From NCBI GenBank assembly GCA_024686055.1, contig JAIBDV010000185.1, positions 1 to 6,397 on the forward strand: a stretch of DNA of 6,397 nt, read 5' to 3'. Positions within the stretch are counted from its first letter, which is position 1. Each line of letters starts with the position of its first letter. The notes under the pieces were generated by a model. That model was not told the origin of the DNA. It saw only the letters and a program-made list of their open reading frames with translations, and did not search any database. Shown in pieces: positions 1 to 6,134 of this stretch. Origin of the DNA: Neptuniibacter sp. (GTDB lineage: Bacteria > Pseudomonadota > Gammaproteobacteria > Pseudomonadales > Balneatricaceae). Made by a program: the position numbers and the translations under genes.

Positions 1-450
1 CGGACTCTGCTCGGGTGTGCTGTTTTGCAACTCGCTCATGCGAAGTATCGTCTGCGCTTCGTTCGCGGCATCACGAAACGCATCAGGGTCGGCCTGGCGA
101 CTCAACAACACTCCCATTTCACTGTTATTTACCTGGCTGAATTCATACAGATTCATGCTGGTAATCACACAATGATCTTCATTCAAATAGCACTTGGCGT
201 GCAGGTTTTTACAAAAATACAGGCTCAAGCCAGACAGACCCGCTAACCACTGCTCCTCAGTATCGCTAAGTTTTTTCTTGCCATAGATGATGTCAAAACA
301 GATACCACTGGCCACCCGGTCTTCAATTAACTGGCGGATACGGGCATTGAACTTCAGGTAGGGGCTGATCAACGTCACCCGCTGTTCAGCGTTACGGATC
401 AACTCTTCAATCAGGTAGGTGGTTGCACTGGTCGTCAAAAAATTTGCCAT
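1..450 (-). CDS. Phospholipase D-like domain protein (C-terminus cut by window edge)
   Basis: Translating leftward from the ATG at 450-448 gives 150 codons without a stop, running off the window at base 1. AAGGA lies 8 nt upstream of the ATG and supports this start. The N-terminus (TYLIEELIRNAEQRVTLISPYL, about residues 11-32, contains the helix-strand start typical of a PLD fold) leads to an HxK motif, H84-A-K86. This is followed by I96-T-S-M-N100 and N109-S-E-M-G, the HKD-plus-N/E pattern of the phospholipase D superfamily. The acidic residue after HxK is E91/D92 rather than a canonical D at K+5. One HKD motif is visible, so the enzyme would need a dimer, or a second motif beyond the window edge. 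PLD-fold proteins cleave phosphodiesters in phospholipids or nucleic acids; the substrate cannot be told here. There is no signal peptide, so a cytoplasmic location is likely. It lies 111 bp downstream of the PAS-GGDEF gene on the same strand; co-transcription is possible but unproven. Confidence 0.82.
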   Translation of the reverse strand, partial: MANFLTTSATTYLIEELIRNAEQRVTLISPYLKFNARIRQLIEDRVASGICFDIIYGKKKLSDTEEQWLAGLSGLSLYFCKNLHAKCYLNEDHCVITSMNLYEFSQVNNSEMGVLLSRQADPDAFRDAANEAQTILRMSELQNSTPEQSP

Positions 451-561
451 GGGTCATCCTTAACTTACATAGTCGGTACAGGCTGTATTTCTTCTCACTG
501 CATTATCACAGCGCATTCCATGCGCGTATGCCTCCGGGGTCAGCCCGCCACCCAGGTTTAA

Positions 562-1467
562 TCAGGCTTCATCAACTTCAACCCGGTTGCCACCGCTAAG
601 CTTGGCAATGGACAGGTTCTCGCTGGCCCGCTTGCTCATCGCTTCAGTCGTATCGTCAGGCCCACGCAGGGATGCGGTGCCGATACTGACTTTGAAGCAT
701 ATCGGGCCTGCTTTGCTCTGCACTTCCAGCCGGGAAACATGCTTAATCACGCGCCGACCCATCCCGCCGGACTGATCGCGGTGGGTTTCAGGCAGCATCA
801 TCGCCAGCCGGTCATTACCGATGCGCACCAGAAAATCAGCGCCTCGCTTCATCTTTTCCAGTTCCGAGGCCAGCGCCTGCAGCACCAGATCTCCGCCCTC
901 CCTGCCATAACGCTTATTAATCTCACTGAAGCCATCAATATCAATCAACACTAATGAACAGTGATACTCATAGCGAATCGCCTGAGCGACCCCCTGGTTC
1001 AGCATCGGCACCAGCGCATTGCGGTTATAGACACCCGTCAGTGGGTCACGCTGGCCCTGATGGTTTTGATGATTGATACGCGCCTCCTCAGCACACGCCT
1101 CAATCTCTTTCTCGCGGGTAATATCATGCAGCGACAGAATGGCTTTATCTGCCAGCTTGCTACAGTTCACCCGATACCAGCAGGGCCTTTTAAGCCCCAG
1201 TTTTACCAGCGTTGGTGAGCACGCTGGCGTCAACGTCAGTTCGGTCTGTCGGGTGTCTTCACCACGACGGCTCTGTTCACAGAGACTGGACAATAACAAC
1301 GCCACCTCGTCATTAAACAACGCCTGCAAGGTTTTGCCACGCAGCGCTGTAAGCTGCACCCAGTCACTGCCACCACCGCAGTAATTCACCCGGTCGGCAC
1401 TGTCGATAATAAGAACGGTATCGGAAATTGTTTTCAGAAGGGTGGTAAGCAACTCGGCGCCGGACAT
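562..1467 (-). CDS. PAS-GGDEF signalling protein with degenerate GGDEF signature (GNDRL)
   Basis: The protein has 301 residues and a start ATG preceded by GGGAG 8 nt upstream. Residues about 5-120 form a PAS-like sensor domain (TVLIIDSADRVNY near 17-29, ending in the usual L-H-D-I-T-R-E-K at 113-120). A short linker leads to a GGDEF domain that begins DPLTGVYNRN (141-150). The metal-binding D176-I-D178, the guanine-contacting N184 and D193, and A288-K289 near the end are present. The signature loop reads G217-N-D-R-L221 instead of GGDEF: the third-position acid is kept, but the second G is N, the fourth E is R and F is L. The product-binding I-site R208-G-A-D211 is intact at the canonical five-residue spacing. 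Active diguanylate cyclases make c-di-GMP from two GTP. With this loop I expect weak or no synthesis and possibly a role as a c-di-GMP receptor. It has no membrane segment, so it is probably cytosolic. No phosphodiesterase (EAL) domain is attached. Confidence 0.9.
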   Translation of the reverse strand: MSGAELLTTLLKTISDTVLIIDSADRVNYCGGGSDWVQLTALRGKTLQALFNDEVALLLSSLCEQSRRGEDTRQTELTLTPACSPTLVKLGLKRPCWYRVNCSKLADKAILSLHDITREKEIEACAEEARINHQNHQGQRDPLTGVYNRNALVPMLNQGVAQAIRYEYHCSLVLIDIDGFSEINKRYGREGGDLVLQALASELEKMKRGADFLVRIGNDRLAMMLPETHRDQSGGMGRRVIKHVSRLEVQSKAGPICFKVSIGTASLRGPDDTTEAMSKRASENLSIAKLSGGNRVEVDEA

Positions 1468-1613
1468 CCAATGTTCTCCCGAAGACTTGCACTCGATCGA
1501 AGACGGGGCGACGAGGCCATTGAAGGCTGATTCGCCACCACTGAAAATTAACGATCAGCTCTGCTCGCTGCACAGCTGAGACCGTGGGACGTCCACAATG
1601 TTGGCATGGCCGG

Positions 1614-1647
1614 TGGTGTGTCTGCAAATTAAATTGCAGACACACCA
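1614..1647. repeat. Perfect 14-bp inverted repeat between decarboxylase and GGDEF gene
   Basis: Arms at 1614-1627 and 1634-1647 are perfectly complementary (TGGTGTGTCTGCAA / TTGCAGACACACCA) around a 6-nt AT loop. It sits 40 bp past the ornithine decarboxylase stop and about 150 bp before the GGDEF start. An RNA hairpin here would be stable, but neither strand has a T-tract after it, so it is not a textbook intrinsic terminator. It could protect the 3' end of the decarboxylase mRNA, act as a weak terminator, or be a protein-binding palindrome. The rest of 1468-1686 holds the GGDEF Shine-Dalgarno but no other gene I can support. Confidence 0.6.
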
Positions 1648-1686
1648 AAGAGTTACATCAATGAAGCAGGCTTTATGGCAGGCGTA

Positions 1687-2844
1687 TTACAGCACGTACT
1701 GTTTTAATGGCGGAAAACCATTAAATTCGATCGAGCTATAACTGGTGGTGTACGCGCCGGTTGAAAACCAGTACACGCGGTCGGTCATTTCCAATGCCAG
1801 CGGCAGCTCGTATTTGTGATGCTCATACATGATATCCATGCTGTCACAAGTCGGCCCGGCCAGAATCACCGGCCCCTGTTCGCCCTCATGGTCGGTACCG
1901 ATCTGGTATTTAATCGCTTCATCCATGGTTTCGATCAGGCCGTTAAATTTGCCGACATCGGTGTACACCCAGCGTTCCAGCGCGGTACTGGATTTGCGGG
2001 AAATCAGCACCACTTCTGATACCAGTACCCCGGCATCCCCAACCAGTGAACGGCCGGGTTCCAGCAGAATTTCCGGCATATTGCCGCCAAAATCTTCCTG
2101 CAGGAAGCGACTGATCTCTTCACGATAAGTCACCAGCTCGTTGGTCTTCTGCAGGTAGCTGGCCGGGAAGCCGCCGCCCATATTGATCATTTTCAGCTGG
2201 ATACCCTGCTCGTTCAGCAACCGCTCAAAGATGAATTTCACCTTGGCGATGGCGGCATCCCAGACATCAATATCCCGCTGCTGGGAGCCCACGTGGAATG
2301 AAATCCCCCAGGGCTCCAGCCCCAGCTCCACCGCCAGACTGGCCAGCTCGACCGCCATCTCCGGATTGCAGCCGAATTTACGTGACAGCGGCCAGTCCGC
2401 CCCTTCAGAGCCTTCCGTCAGAATACGGATATAGACTTTGGAACCCGGTGCATTCGCCGCGATGTTACGCAGATCGGGTTCAGAATCGGTGGCGTACATC
2501 CGCACACCCTGCTGATAGAAGTACGCAATATCACTGGCTTTTTTGATGGTATTGCCAAAGCTCATCCGTTGCGGCTCAACACCAAAGCCCAGCACTTTAT
2601 CCAGCTCATAGGTGGAGGCAATATCAAAGTTCGAGCCCAGCTCAGCCAGCAGCTGGATCACTTCACCAGCCGGGTTGGCCTTAACCGCGTAATAGATACC
2701 CGCGTAGTCAAAGCTCCGCTCCAGCTCCTGGTACTTATTACGTACCACATCGAGGTCAAGAAGCAAAAACGGTGTTTCATACTGGTCAGCGGCTTTTTTG
2801 AAGCGCTGCCACTGCGCCGAACTGATGTGTTCAGGTAGCTGCAT
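1687..2844 (-). CDS. speC: Ornithine decarboxylase, PLP-dependent, alanine-racemase (type III) fold
   Basis: The 385-residue protein matches the eukaryotic-type ODC family in length and motifs. The PLP Schiff-base lysine is K55 in YYAVKANP. H184 lies in FHVGSQ, the phosphate-binding glycine loop is G223-G-G-F-P, and E262-P-G-R265 is the cofactor-ring loop. The catalytic C333-D334 is in GPTCDSMD and Y365 near the C-terminus is the phosphate contact. These residues mark decarboxylation of L-ornithine to putrescine (EC 4.1.1.17), the entry to polyamine synthesis, as a cytosolic homodimer with composite active sites. GPTCDSxD favours ODC over diaminopimelate or carboxynorspermidine decarboxylase, but dual lysine/ornithine enzymes (as in Vibrio vulnificus) share it, so lysine activity is possible. 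The ATG at 2844 has only a weak Shine-Dalgarno (CAGGCG). No other polyamine gene is adjacent, and a promoter and upstream terminator isolate it as its own unit. The symbol follows the Pseudomonas usage and is less certain than the function. Confidence 0.93.
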   Translation of the reverse strand: MQLPEHISSAQWQRFKKAADQYETPFLLLDLDVVRNKYQELERSFDYAGIYYAVKANPAGEVIQLLAELGSNFDIASTYELDKVLGFGVEPQRMSFGNTIKKASDIAYFYQQGVRMYATDSEPDLRNIAANAPGSKVYIRILTEGSEGADWPLSRKFGCNPEMAVELASLAVELGLEPWGISFHVGSQQRDIDVWDAAIAKVKFIFERLLNEQGIQLKMINMGGGFPASYLQKTNELVTYREEISRFLQEDFGGNMPEILLEPGRSLVGDAGVLVSEVVLISRKSSTALERWVYTDVGKFNGLIETMDEAIKYQIGTDHEGEQGPVILAGPTCDSMDIMYEHHKYELPLALEMTDRVYWFSTGAYTTSYSSIEFNGFPPLKQYVL

Positions 2845-2889
2845 TCATGTACGCCTGAGAAAGAAGATTATGGAAAAACGGATCTATGT

Positions 2890-2943
2890 GTCACGACTGT
2901 GACCGAATTTCGCGAAGTATAGAGCAAAAAAAACACCGCGCAA
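2890..2943 (-). promoter_or_regulatory. Probable sigma-70 promoter and leader palindromes of ornithine decarboxylase
   Basis: On the minus strand TATACT (2921-2916) matches the -10 consensus at five of six bases. TTGCGC (2943-2938) lies 16 bp upstream as a plausible -35, inside the preceding terminator stem. Transcription would start near 2909, giving a leader of about 65 nt. Immediately after the -10 lies the 8-bp palindrome TTCGCGAA (2909-2916), and then a GTCAC-N4-GTGAC inverted repeat (2890-2903). Either could be an operator or a leader hairpin. This is consensus matching only. Confidence 0.45.
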
Positions 2944-2983
2944 CTGTTTGCCGAACCCTTGTTCGGCAAACAGTTGCGCGGTG
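2926..2983 (-). terminator. Strong intrinsic terminator of the NfeD-like gene
   Basis: Arms 2934-2956 and 2961-2983 are perfectly complementary over 23 bp around a 4-nt loop. On the minus strand the hairpin is followed directly by eight T (A2926-A2933 on the plus strand). It lies 35 bp past the stop of the NfeD-like gene and just upstream of the ornithine decarboxylase promoter, so it should end the former transcript. The plus side lacks a T-tract, so it works in one direction only. Confidence 0.93.
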
Positions 2984-3017
2984 GTCTGTAACCCCCATGG
3001 TTAGTGGGGAAACGAGG

Positions 3018-3353
3018 TTATTCGGCGTCCATAATCAGGGCCGATGCAGGGCACCGGCAGGGCCTGACCAGCAGCGTCAGCCCATCCGTTGCGACCACCT
3101 CAACCTTTACCCCACCGGCCAGCTGCTGCTCGGCTCGTACGTCCCAGACCGCGTCATCCAGCCTGGCGTGACCCGAGCCTGCATGAAGATCAGACTCCAG
3201 CCGTAAACGCCGCCCCACCAGAGCCCGGGCTTTATCGACCAGCGTGCAGCGCCGAGGGGAGCCAGCGAGCCGCTGAGACAGACAAAGCCAGGCCACAAGG
3301 CCAAGGGAAATAAGGGTAAAAAGACTGAATAAAGCTAGCTGCCAACCGTTCAT
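3018..3353 (-). CDS. Short NfeD-like membrane protein
   Basis: I chose the ATG at 3353 (111 residues). The frame extends to a TTG at 3371, but that adds only six residues, and AAAGAG lies just upstream of the ATG. Residues about 3-26 form one hydrophobic membrane segment (LALFSLFTLISLGLVAWL). From about residue 44 comes an OB-fold NfeD-type C-terminal domain: L-V-G-R-R-L, then R-L-D-D-A-V-W-D-V-R, and finally V-E-V-V-A-T-D-G-L-T-L-L-V-R-P, which are hallmark strands of the family. Short NfeD proteins usually pair with SPFH/stomatin-like proteins in membrane protein quality control or microdomain organisation. No SPFH gene is visible here, so this copy is an orphan within the window. The start of the gene lies about 280 bp from the S2P gene upstream, and it has its own candidate promoter and a strong terminator, suggesting a monocistronic unit. 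Confidence 0.8.
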   Translation of the reverse strand: MNGWQLALFSLFTLISLGLVAWLCLSQRLAGSPRRCTLVDKARALVGRRLRLESDLHAGSGHARLDDAVWDVRAEQQLAGGVKVEVVATDGLTLLVRPCRCPASALIMDAE

Positions 3354-3533
3354 TGGGCCTGTCTCTTTCAAACATTGCCAATGCCTGTTCAGCGTAACTG
3401 AAAGTCAGACATGACAGTTTGATTCAAAGGTCTAAGATATCAGTACTAAAACAGCTGTTTAAAGCGTTTCAGACTGATCCTGGCTGCTTCCCTGACGGTC
3501 AATTCTGTTTGAATCGAAGCAACCTCAGACACA

Positions 3534-3563
3534 TTTATACAGCCTCTCACCTGGCAATTTCAA
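3534..3563 (-). promoter_or_regulatory. Candidate sigma-70 promoter for the NfeD-like gene
   Basis: On the minus strand TTGAAA (3563-3558) and TATAAA (3539-3534) are separated by 18 bp, and each is close to consensus. Transcription would begin near 3527, leaving a leader of about 175 nt before the ATG at 3353. That leader contains a perfect 12-bp palindrome, AAACAGCTGTTT (3449-3460). I see no gene in 3372-3630. Confidence 0.45.
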
Positions 3564-3630
3564 GCCATATACTGCACAAAAATTGATCTGACTTAGGCCA
3601 CCTTTAGTTGTAGCCAGCCAAGTGCTTGAA

Positions 3631-4725
3631 TCAGCTCTGTAAAATAGTCAGCGGCAAACCCAGTAACGCATCACCGGTACCGGCGAAATACCAGATCACC
3701 CCAACCAGCCCCAGCGTTACCACCAGATACCACAGCGCTGCCACCACCTGACCATAACGCTGTAACGGTAACAGGCGGCTCTGATGGCGATAGCGCCATT
3801 CAAAAAAGATCTCCACACTGCCGATCAGCAGCAGAAAACCCAGCAGTGCCAGACCAAAGTAATAACTAAGGAAAATGCCACCCGCCGCCGCAACACCGCA
3901 CAGCGCCAGCCCCAGCCAGGAGTGCATGGAAAAGCTGATGCTTTTGAGGATATGGCCACCGTCCAGTGGCAGGATGGGCAACATATTAAACAGATTAAGC
4001 AGCGCATTGAGCGACGCCAGCGCGGCAAACACAGGCTCATCAGTTAGCAGCCAGCCCAGCAGGCAGACTAACGAGATACCCAGTCCATAGGTCGGCCCCA
4101 TAATGGCAATGACGACATCCTGCCAACGGGTATTAACCCGGTTTTCGCCCAGCGCCAGACCACCGACAAACGGAATCAGATAAATACCTTTGGTTTTCAT
4201 CCCAAACGACTTCATCGCCCGGATATGACCATACTCATGCACCACCAGACAGGCGATCAGTGCCAGCGCAAAGGGTAATGAAAACAACCAGGCGTAGGCG
4301 GCCACACTGGCACCGGCCAGTACCACTTTGATGATCTTGGCACTTTTCAGCAGTTTCAGCCCCAACAGGCCCATGCCGACCAGACTGAACTGTTTTTTCA
4401 TCGGCAGAACTACCGACGGTACCGACTGCTCCATCGCCTGGCTATCCTGCTGACCTTCGCCCGCCAGCTCACCGTTGACGGTCATTGCGTAGTCCAGCAC
4501 AAACGGCTGCCATTGCAGGCTCAGCCGCAAACAGCACTGTAACGGCTGATCATCTGCGCGCAGCTCAAAGTGGTGTTCAATGGCATCATCACCCGGGCCC
4601 TCTTTACTGGCCTGGGCATCGCGGAACGACACCAGCTGGTTATCCCAGTACAGTTGCTGCCAGCCAGCCATGTTTCCTTCCAGCCGTAGCGGACGCCCCA
4701 GCAATTGCGCATTCAGTAATTCCAA
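3631..4725 (-). CDS. Site-2 protease family (M50) intramembrane metallopeptidase
   Basis: The 364-residue protein carries the S2P zinc motif H163-E-Y-G-H167 inside a membrane helix, a G210-P turn, and the second motif N247-M-L-P-I-L-P-L-D255-G-G-H258, whose Asp is the third zinc ligand. Hydrophobic segments lie at about 131-166, 204-226, 231-250, 270-307 and 327-348. Residues 1-110 are a polar, probably beta-rich soluble region I do not recognise; no PDZ or CBS domain is seen. S2P enzymes cut transmembrane helices, often of anti-sigma factors, but the substrate here is unknown. The start codon is TTG (4725-4723), backed by a good Shine-Dalgarno AGAGGTG 4 nt upstream. The first in-frame ATG (codon 19, 4671) would remove a well-formed N-terminus and has its AGGA too close, so I prefer TTG. 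No anti-sigma or sigma gene is adjacent. Confidence 0.88.
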   Translation of the reverse strand: MELLNAQLLGRPLRLEGNMAGWQQLYWDNQLVSFRDAQASKEGPGDDAIEHHFELRADDQPLQCCLRLSLQWQPFVLDYAMTVNGELAGEGQQDSQAMEQSVPSVVLPMKKQFSLVGMGLLGLKLLKSAKIIKVVLAGASVAAYAWLFSLPFALALIACLVVHEYGHIRAMKSFGMKTKGIYLIPFVGGLALGENRVNTRWQDVVIAIMGPTYGLGISLVCLLGWLLTDEPVFAALASLNALLNLFNMLPILPLDGGHILKSISFSMHSWLGLALCGVAAAGGIFLSYYFGLALLGFLLLIGSVEIFFEWRYRHQSRLLPLQRYGQVVAALWYLVVTLGLVGVIWYFAGTGDALLGLPLTILQS

Positions 4726-4732
4726 CTGACAC

Positions 4733-4767
4733 CTCTGATTGTATTTGCATAATCAGAGCGCATTCTA
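4733..4767 (-). promoter_or_regulatory. -10-like box and inverted repeat overlapping the S2P ribosome binding site
   Basis: On the minus strand TAGAAT (4767-4762) resembles a -10 box, though no good -35 is seen. Just downstream are perfect 8-bp arms CTCTGATT / AATCAGAG (4733-4740 and 4751-4758, 10-nt spacer). The proximal arm supplies the AGAG of the Shine-Dalgarno AGAGGTG used by the TTG start. The repeat could be an operator at +1 or an RNA hairpin that hides the ribosome binding site. Confidence 0.4.
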
Positions 4768-4820
4768 CCGGTTCGGCCCGCAGGATGCAGGCCGTGTGAC
4801 CGGCTAATATGGCCAAGCAA

Positions 4821-4997
4821 TCAAATAAGGCTGCCGATGGCACCACACATCAGATTAATAAAAATAACAGAGAACAGCGCCACACCTACCTTAACTTCAG
4901 GTGCCCAAAAACTGTTGCTGGAACTGTTGCTGAAACTGGCACTGAGAACACTGCGCTGGGCGCGATATTTACGGCGTGATTTTCGACTCATCATCAT
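4821..4997 (-). CDS. Candidate 58-residue small membrane protein overlapping the phzF 3' end
   Basis: An open frame starts at three consecutive ATG codons (4997, 4994, 4991) inside the last codons of the phzF-family gene, in a different frame, and ends at TGA 4823-4821, giving up to 58 residues. The N-terminus is basic (SRKSRRKYRAQR). A Ser/Asn-rich stretch follows, and then a hydrophobic segment of about 22 residues (VGVALFSVIFINLMCGAIGS region) reaches the C-terminus. This is the layout of a small single-pass membrane peptide with its basic end in the cytoplasm. No Shine-Dalgarno lies at normal distance. A purine-rich GGAGGGG sits about 20 nt upstream of the ATG cluster, separated by a GGCAG-N6-CTGCC hairpin that could bring it close, and translation coupled to phzF is also possible. 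I recognise no family. It may be spurious; the operon position and clean membrane segment are the main support. Confidence 0.4.
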   Translation of the reverse strand: MMMSRKSRRKYRAQRSVLSASFSNSSSNSFWAPEVKVGVALFSVIFINLMCGAIGSLI

Positions 4998-5868
4998 TTG
5001 GCAGATAAAACTGCCCCTCCCCCATCAGCACTGCACTGCCTGCCACGGTGACCCGGGTAAGCGCTCCTGCCGCAATACTGAAACACAGGCTAATCTGACT
5101 GGGCCGCCCCATCTCCACCCCCTGGGTGATCTCGACCGCATAGTCTCCCTCAGACAGTGACTGGGCCAGTACACCGGCTAATGCCGCTGCAGCGCTACCG
5201 GTGGCCGGATCTTCAGCGATACCGACAGCGATACCAAACATACGCGCGAAGATCTGCTCACCTTCGCGACAGAACAGGTAAAGGCTGGCATTGGGATCAT
5301 CACCGATCACCTGCTGCCAGCGTGCACTGTCTGCAGCTGCCTGCGCCAGCGCCTCCCGCCCGGTTAACTCAATCACATGAAAAGGTAGACCACAGCTGGA
5401 GTGCTGAGTTTCACCCACAATATCGGTCAAATTCAGTGATATAACCGCCGCAATATCCGCCAGTGAAAACGGTGATAAGGACACCTGGGGCAACTGCGCC
5501 ACCGCAAACTCCGCTACCGGACCACTGTCCAGCAGCTGTACCTTCACCGGTACCGGACCCACATTTTCCAGTAATTGCCAGTCACTGCACCGCTGGTCCG
5601 GCTGTTGCGAAGCCAGCGCAATCGCCGTACCAATGGTTGGGTGGCCAGCAAAGTCCACCTCACAGGCCGGAGTGAAAATCCGTACCCGTGGCATCCGCTC
5701 AGCCTCGCCCGCACTGACAAAGGTAGTCTCTGCCAGGTTCAGTTCTTTGGCCAGCTGCTGCATCTGTGCTGTTGTCAGCCCTTCTGCCTGGGGAAACACC
5801 GCCAGCTGGTTGCCACCAAACGGCTGGCGGGTAAATACATCCAGTAACTGATACTTCAGGATACGCAT
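4969..5868 (-). CDS. PhzF family phenazine biosynthesis-like isomerase/epimerase
   Basis: The 299-residue length is typical of the PhzF/YddE family, which has two diaminopimelate-epimerase-like halves. Conserved features are the N-terminal Y-x-x-L-D-V-F-T with F17-G-G-N20, the catalytic glutamate E47 in A-E-T-T-F, the G75-H-P-T-I-G80 loop, and E219-D-P-A-T-G-S-A226 in the second half. E47, H76 and D220 correspond to the acid/base residues of PhzF. Only members beside other phz genes make phenazines; no such genes are here, so the substrate is unknown and the family name should not be read as phenazine production. The ATG has AGGAG 8 nt upstream. The start is 23 bp after the DUF1127 stop, which implies one operon, and the 3' end overlaps a candidate small membrane ORF. 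The divergent MocR-type regulator probably controls it. A cytosolic dimer is expected. Confidence 0.92.
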   Translation of the reverse strand: MRILKYQLLDVFTRQPFGGNQLAVFPQAEGLTTAQMQQLAKELNLAETTFVSAGEAERMPRVRIFTPACEVDFAGHPTIGTAIALASQQPDQRCSDWQLLENVGPVPVKVQLLDSGPVAEFAVAQLPQVSLSPFSLADIAAVISLNLTDIVGETQHSSCGLPFHVIELTGREALAQAAADSARWQQVIGDDPNASLYLFCREGEQIFARMFGIAVGIAEDPATGSAAAALAGVLAQSLSEGDYAVEITQGVEMGRPSQISLCFSIAAGALTRVTVAGSAVLMGEGQFYLPNDDESKITP

Positions 5869-5891
5869 TCTCTCTACTCCTCGATGTATTG

Positions 5892-6053
5892 TTATTCTTT
5901 CCAGAACGGCTTGTGCCCTTCTGCTTCCGCATCGCAGCGGCTAAGGCCCAGATCGCCTAGCGCCTGGCGGTCCATGCCCAGCAACATCCGCCGACTCCGA
6001 TAGCAACGATAATAAGCCCGTAAGCGGCCATACAACTGATTCAGATAGTTCAT
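5892..6053 (-). CDS. DUF1127 (YjiS-like) small protein
   Basis: This is a 53-residue ORF: ATG at 6053, stop at 5892-5894, with AGGGAAG about 7 nt upstream of the ATG. Residues 21-43 (R-R-M-L-L-G-M-D-R-Q-A-L-G-D-L-G-L-S-R) match the DUF1127 core, in which an Arg/Leu-rich helix precedes D-[IL]-G-L-S-R. The C-terminus ends in K48-P-F-W-K, the family's usual tail. The protein is highly basic at its N-terminus, with several tyrosines. Some DUF1127 members bind RNA or affect stress and phosphate responses in alphaproteobacteria; no role is established for this type next to PhzF. It is the first gene of the apparent DUF1127-phzF operon and is divergent from the GntR/MocR-type regulator. Confidence 0.88.
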   Translation of the reverse strand: MNYLNQLYGRLRAYYRCYRSRRMLLGMDRQALGDLGLSRCDAEAEGHKPFWKE

Positions 6054-6134
6054 AGTTTCACTTCCCTGTCAGCGCGTCATTGCCTTGCAGTGTAGGGAAA
6101 AAACTGAAACCATTACAGATTCAAAGACACGCAA

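Noticed and set aside
451..561. Possible promoter or terminator between the GGDEF and PLD-like genes
   Set aside because: No -10/-35 pair or hairpin with T-tract stood out; only the AAGGA ribosome binding site of the PLD-like gene is supported.
1364..1648. 94-codon minus-strand open frame across the GGDEF gene start
   Set aside because: It opens with TTG inside the 1614-1647 hairpin, overlaps the real start in another frame, and its Trp/Arg-rich composition is not protein-like.
2993..3009. CCCCA-N7-TGGGG stem just after the NfeD stop
   Set aside because: Only 5 bp with no T-tract; the 23-bp hairpin next to it explains termination.
4907..4935. Direct repeat CTGTTGCTG-GAA-CTGTTGCTG
   Set aside because: Two short copies only; explained as low-complexity Ser/Asn coding in the small minus-strand ORF and not evidence of a mobile or CRISPR repeat.
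4837..5160. 107-codon plus-strand open frame
   Set aside because: It is mostly antisense to the well-supported phzF-family gene, has no convincing Shine-Dalgarno, and its second half mirrors phzF codon structure. The opposite-strand small ORF is the better candidate.
4969..5868. Reading the PhzF homologue as a phenazine pathway gene
   Set aside because: No phzA/B/C/D/E/G genes are present in the window; most PhzF-family proteins outside such clusters have other or unknown substrates.
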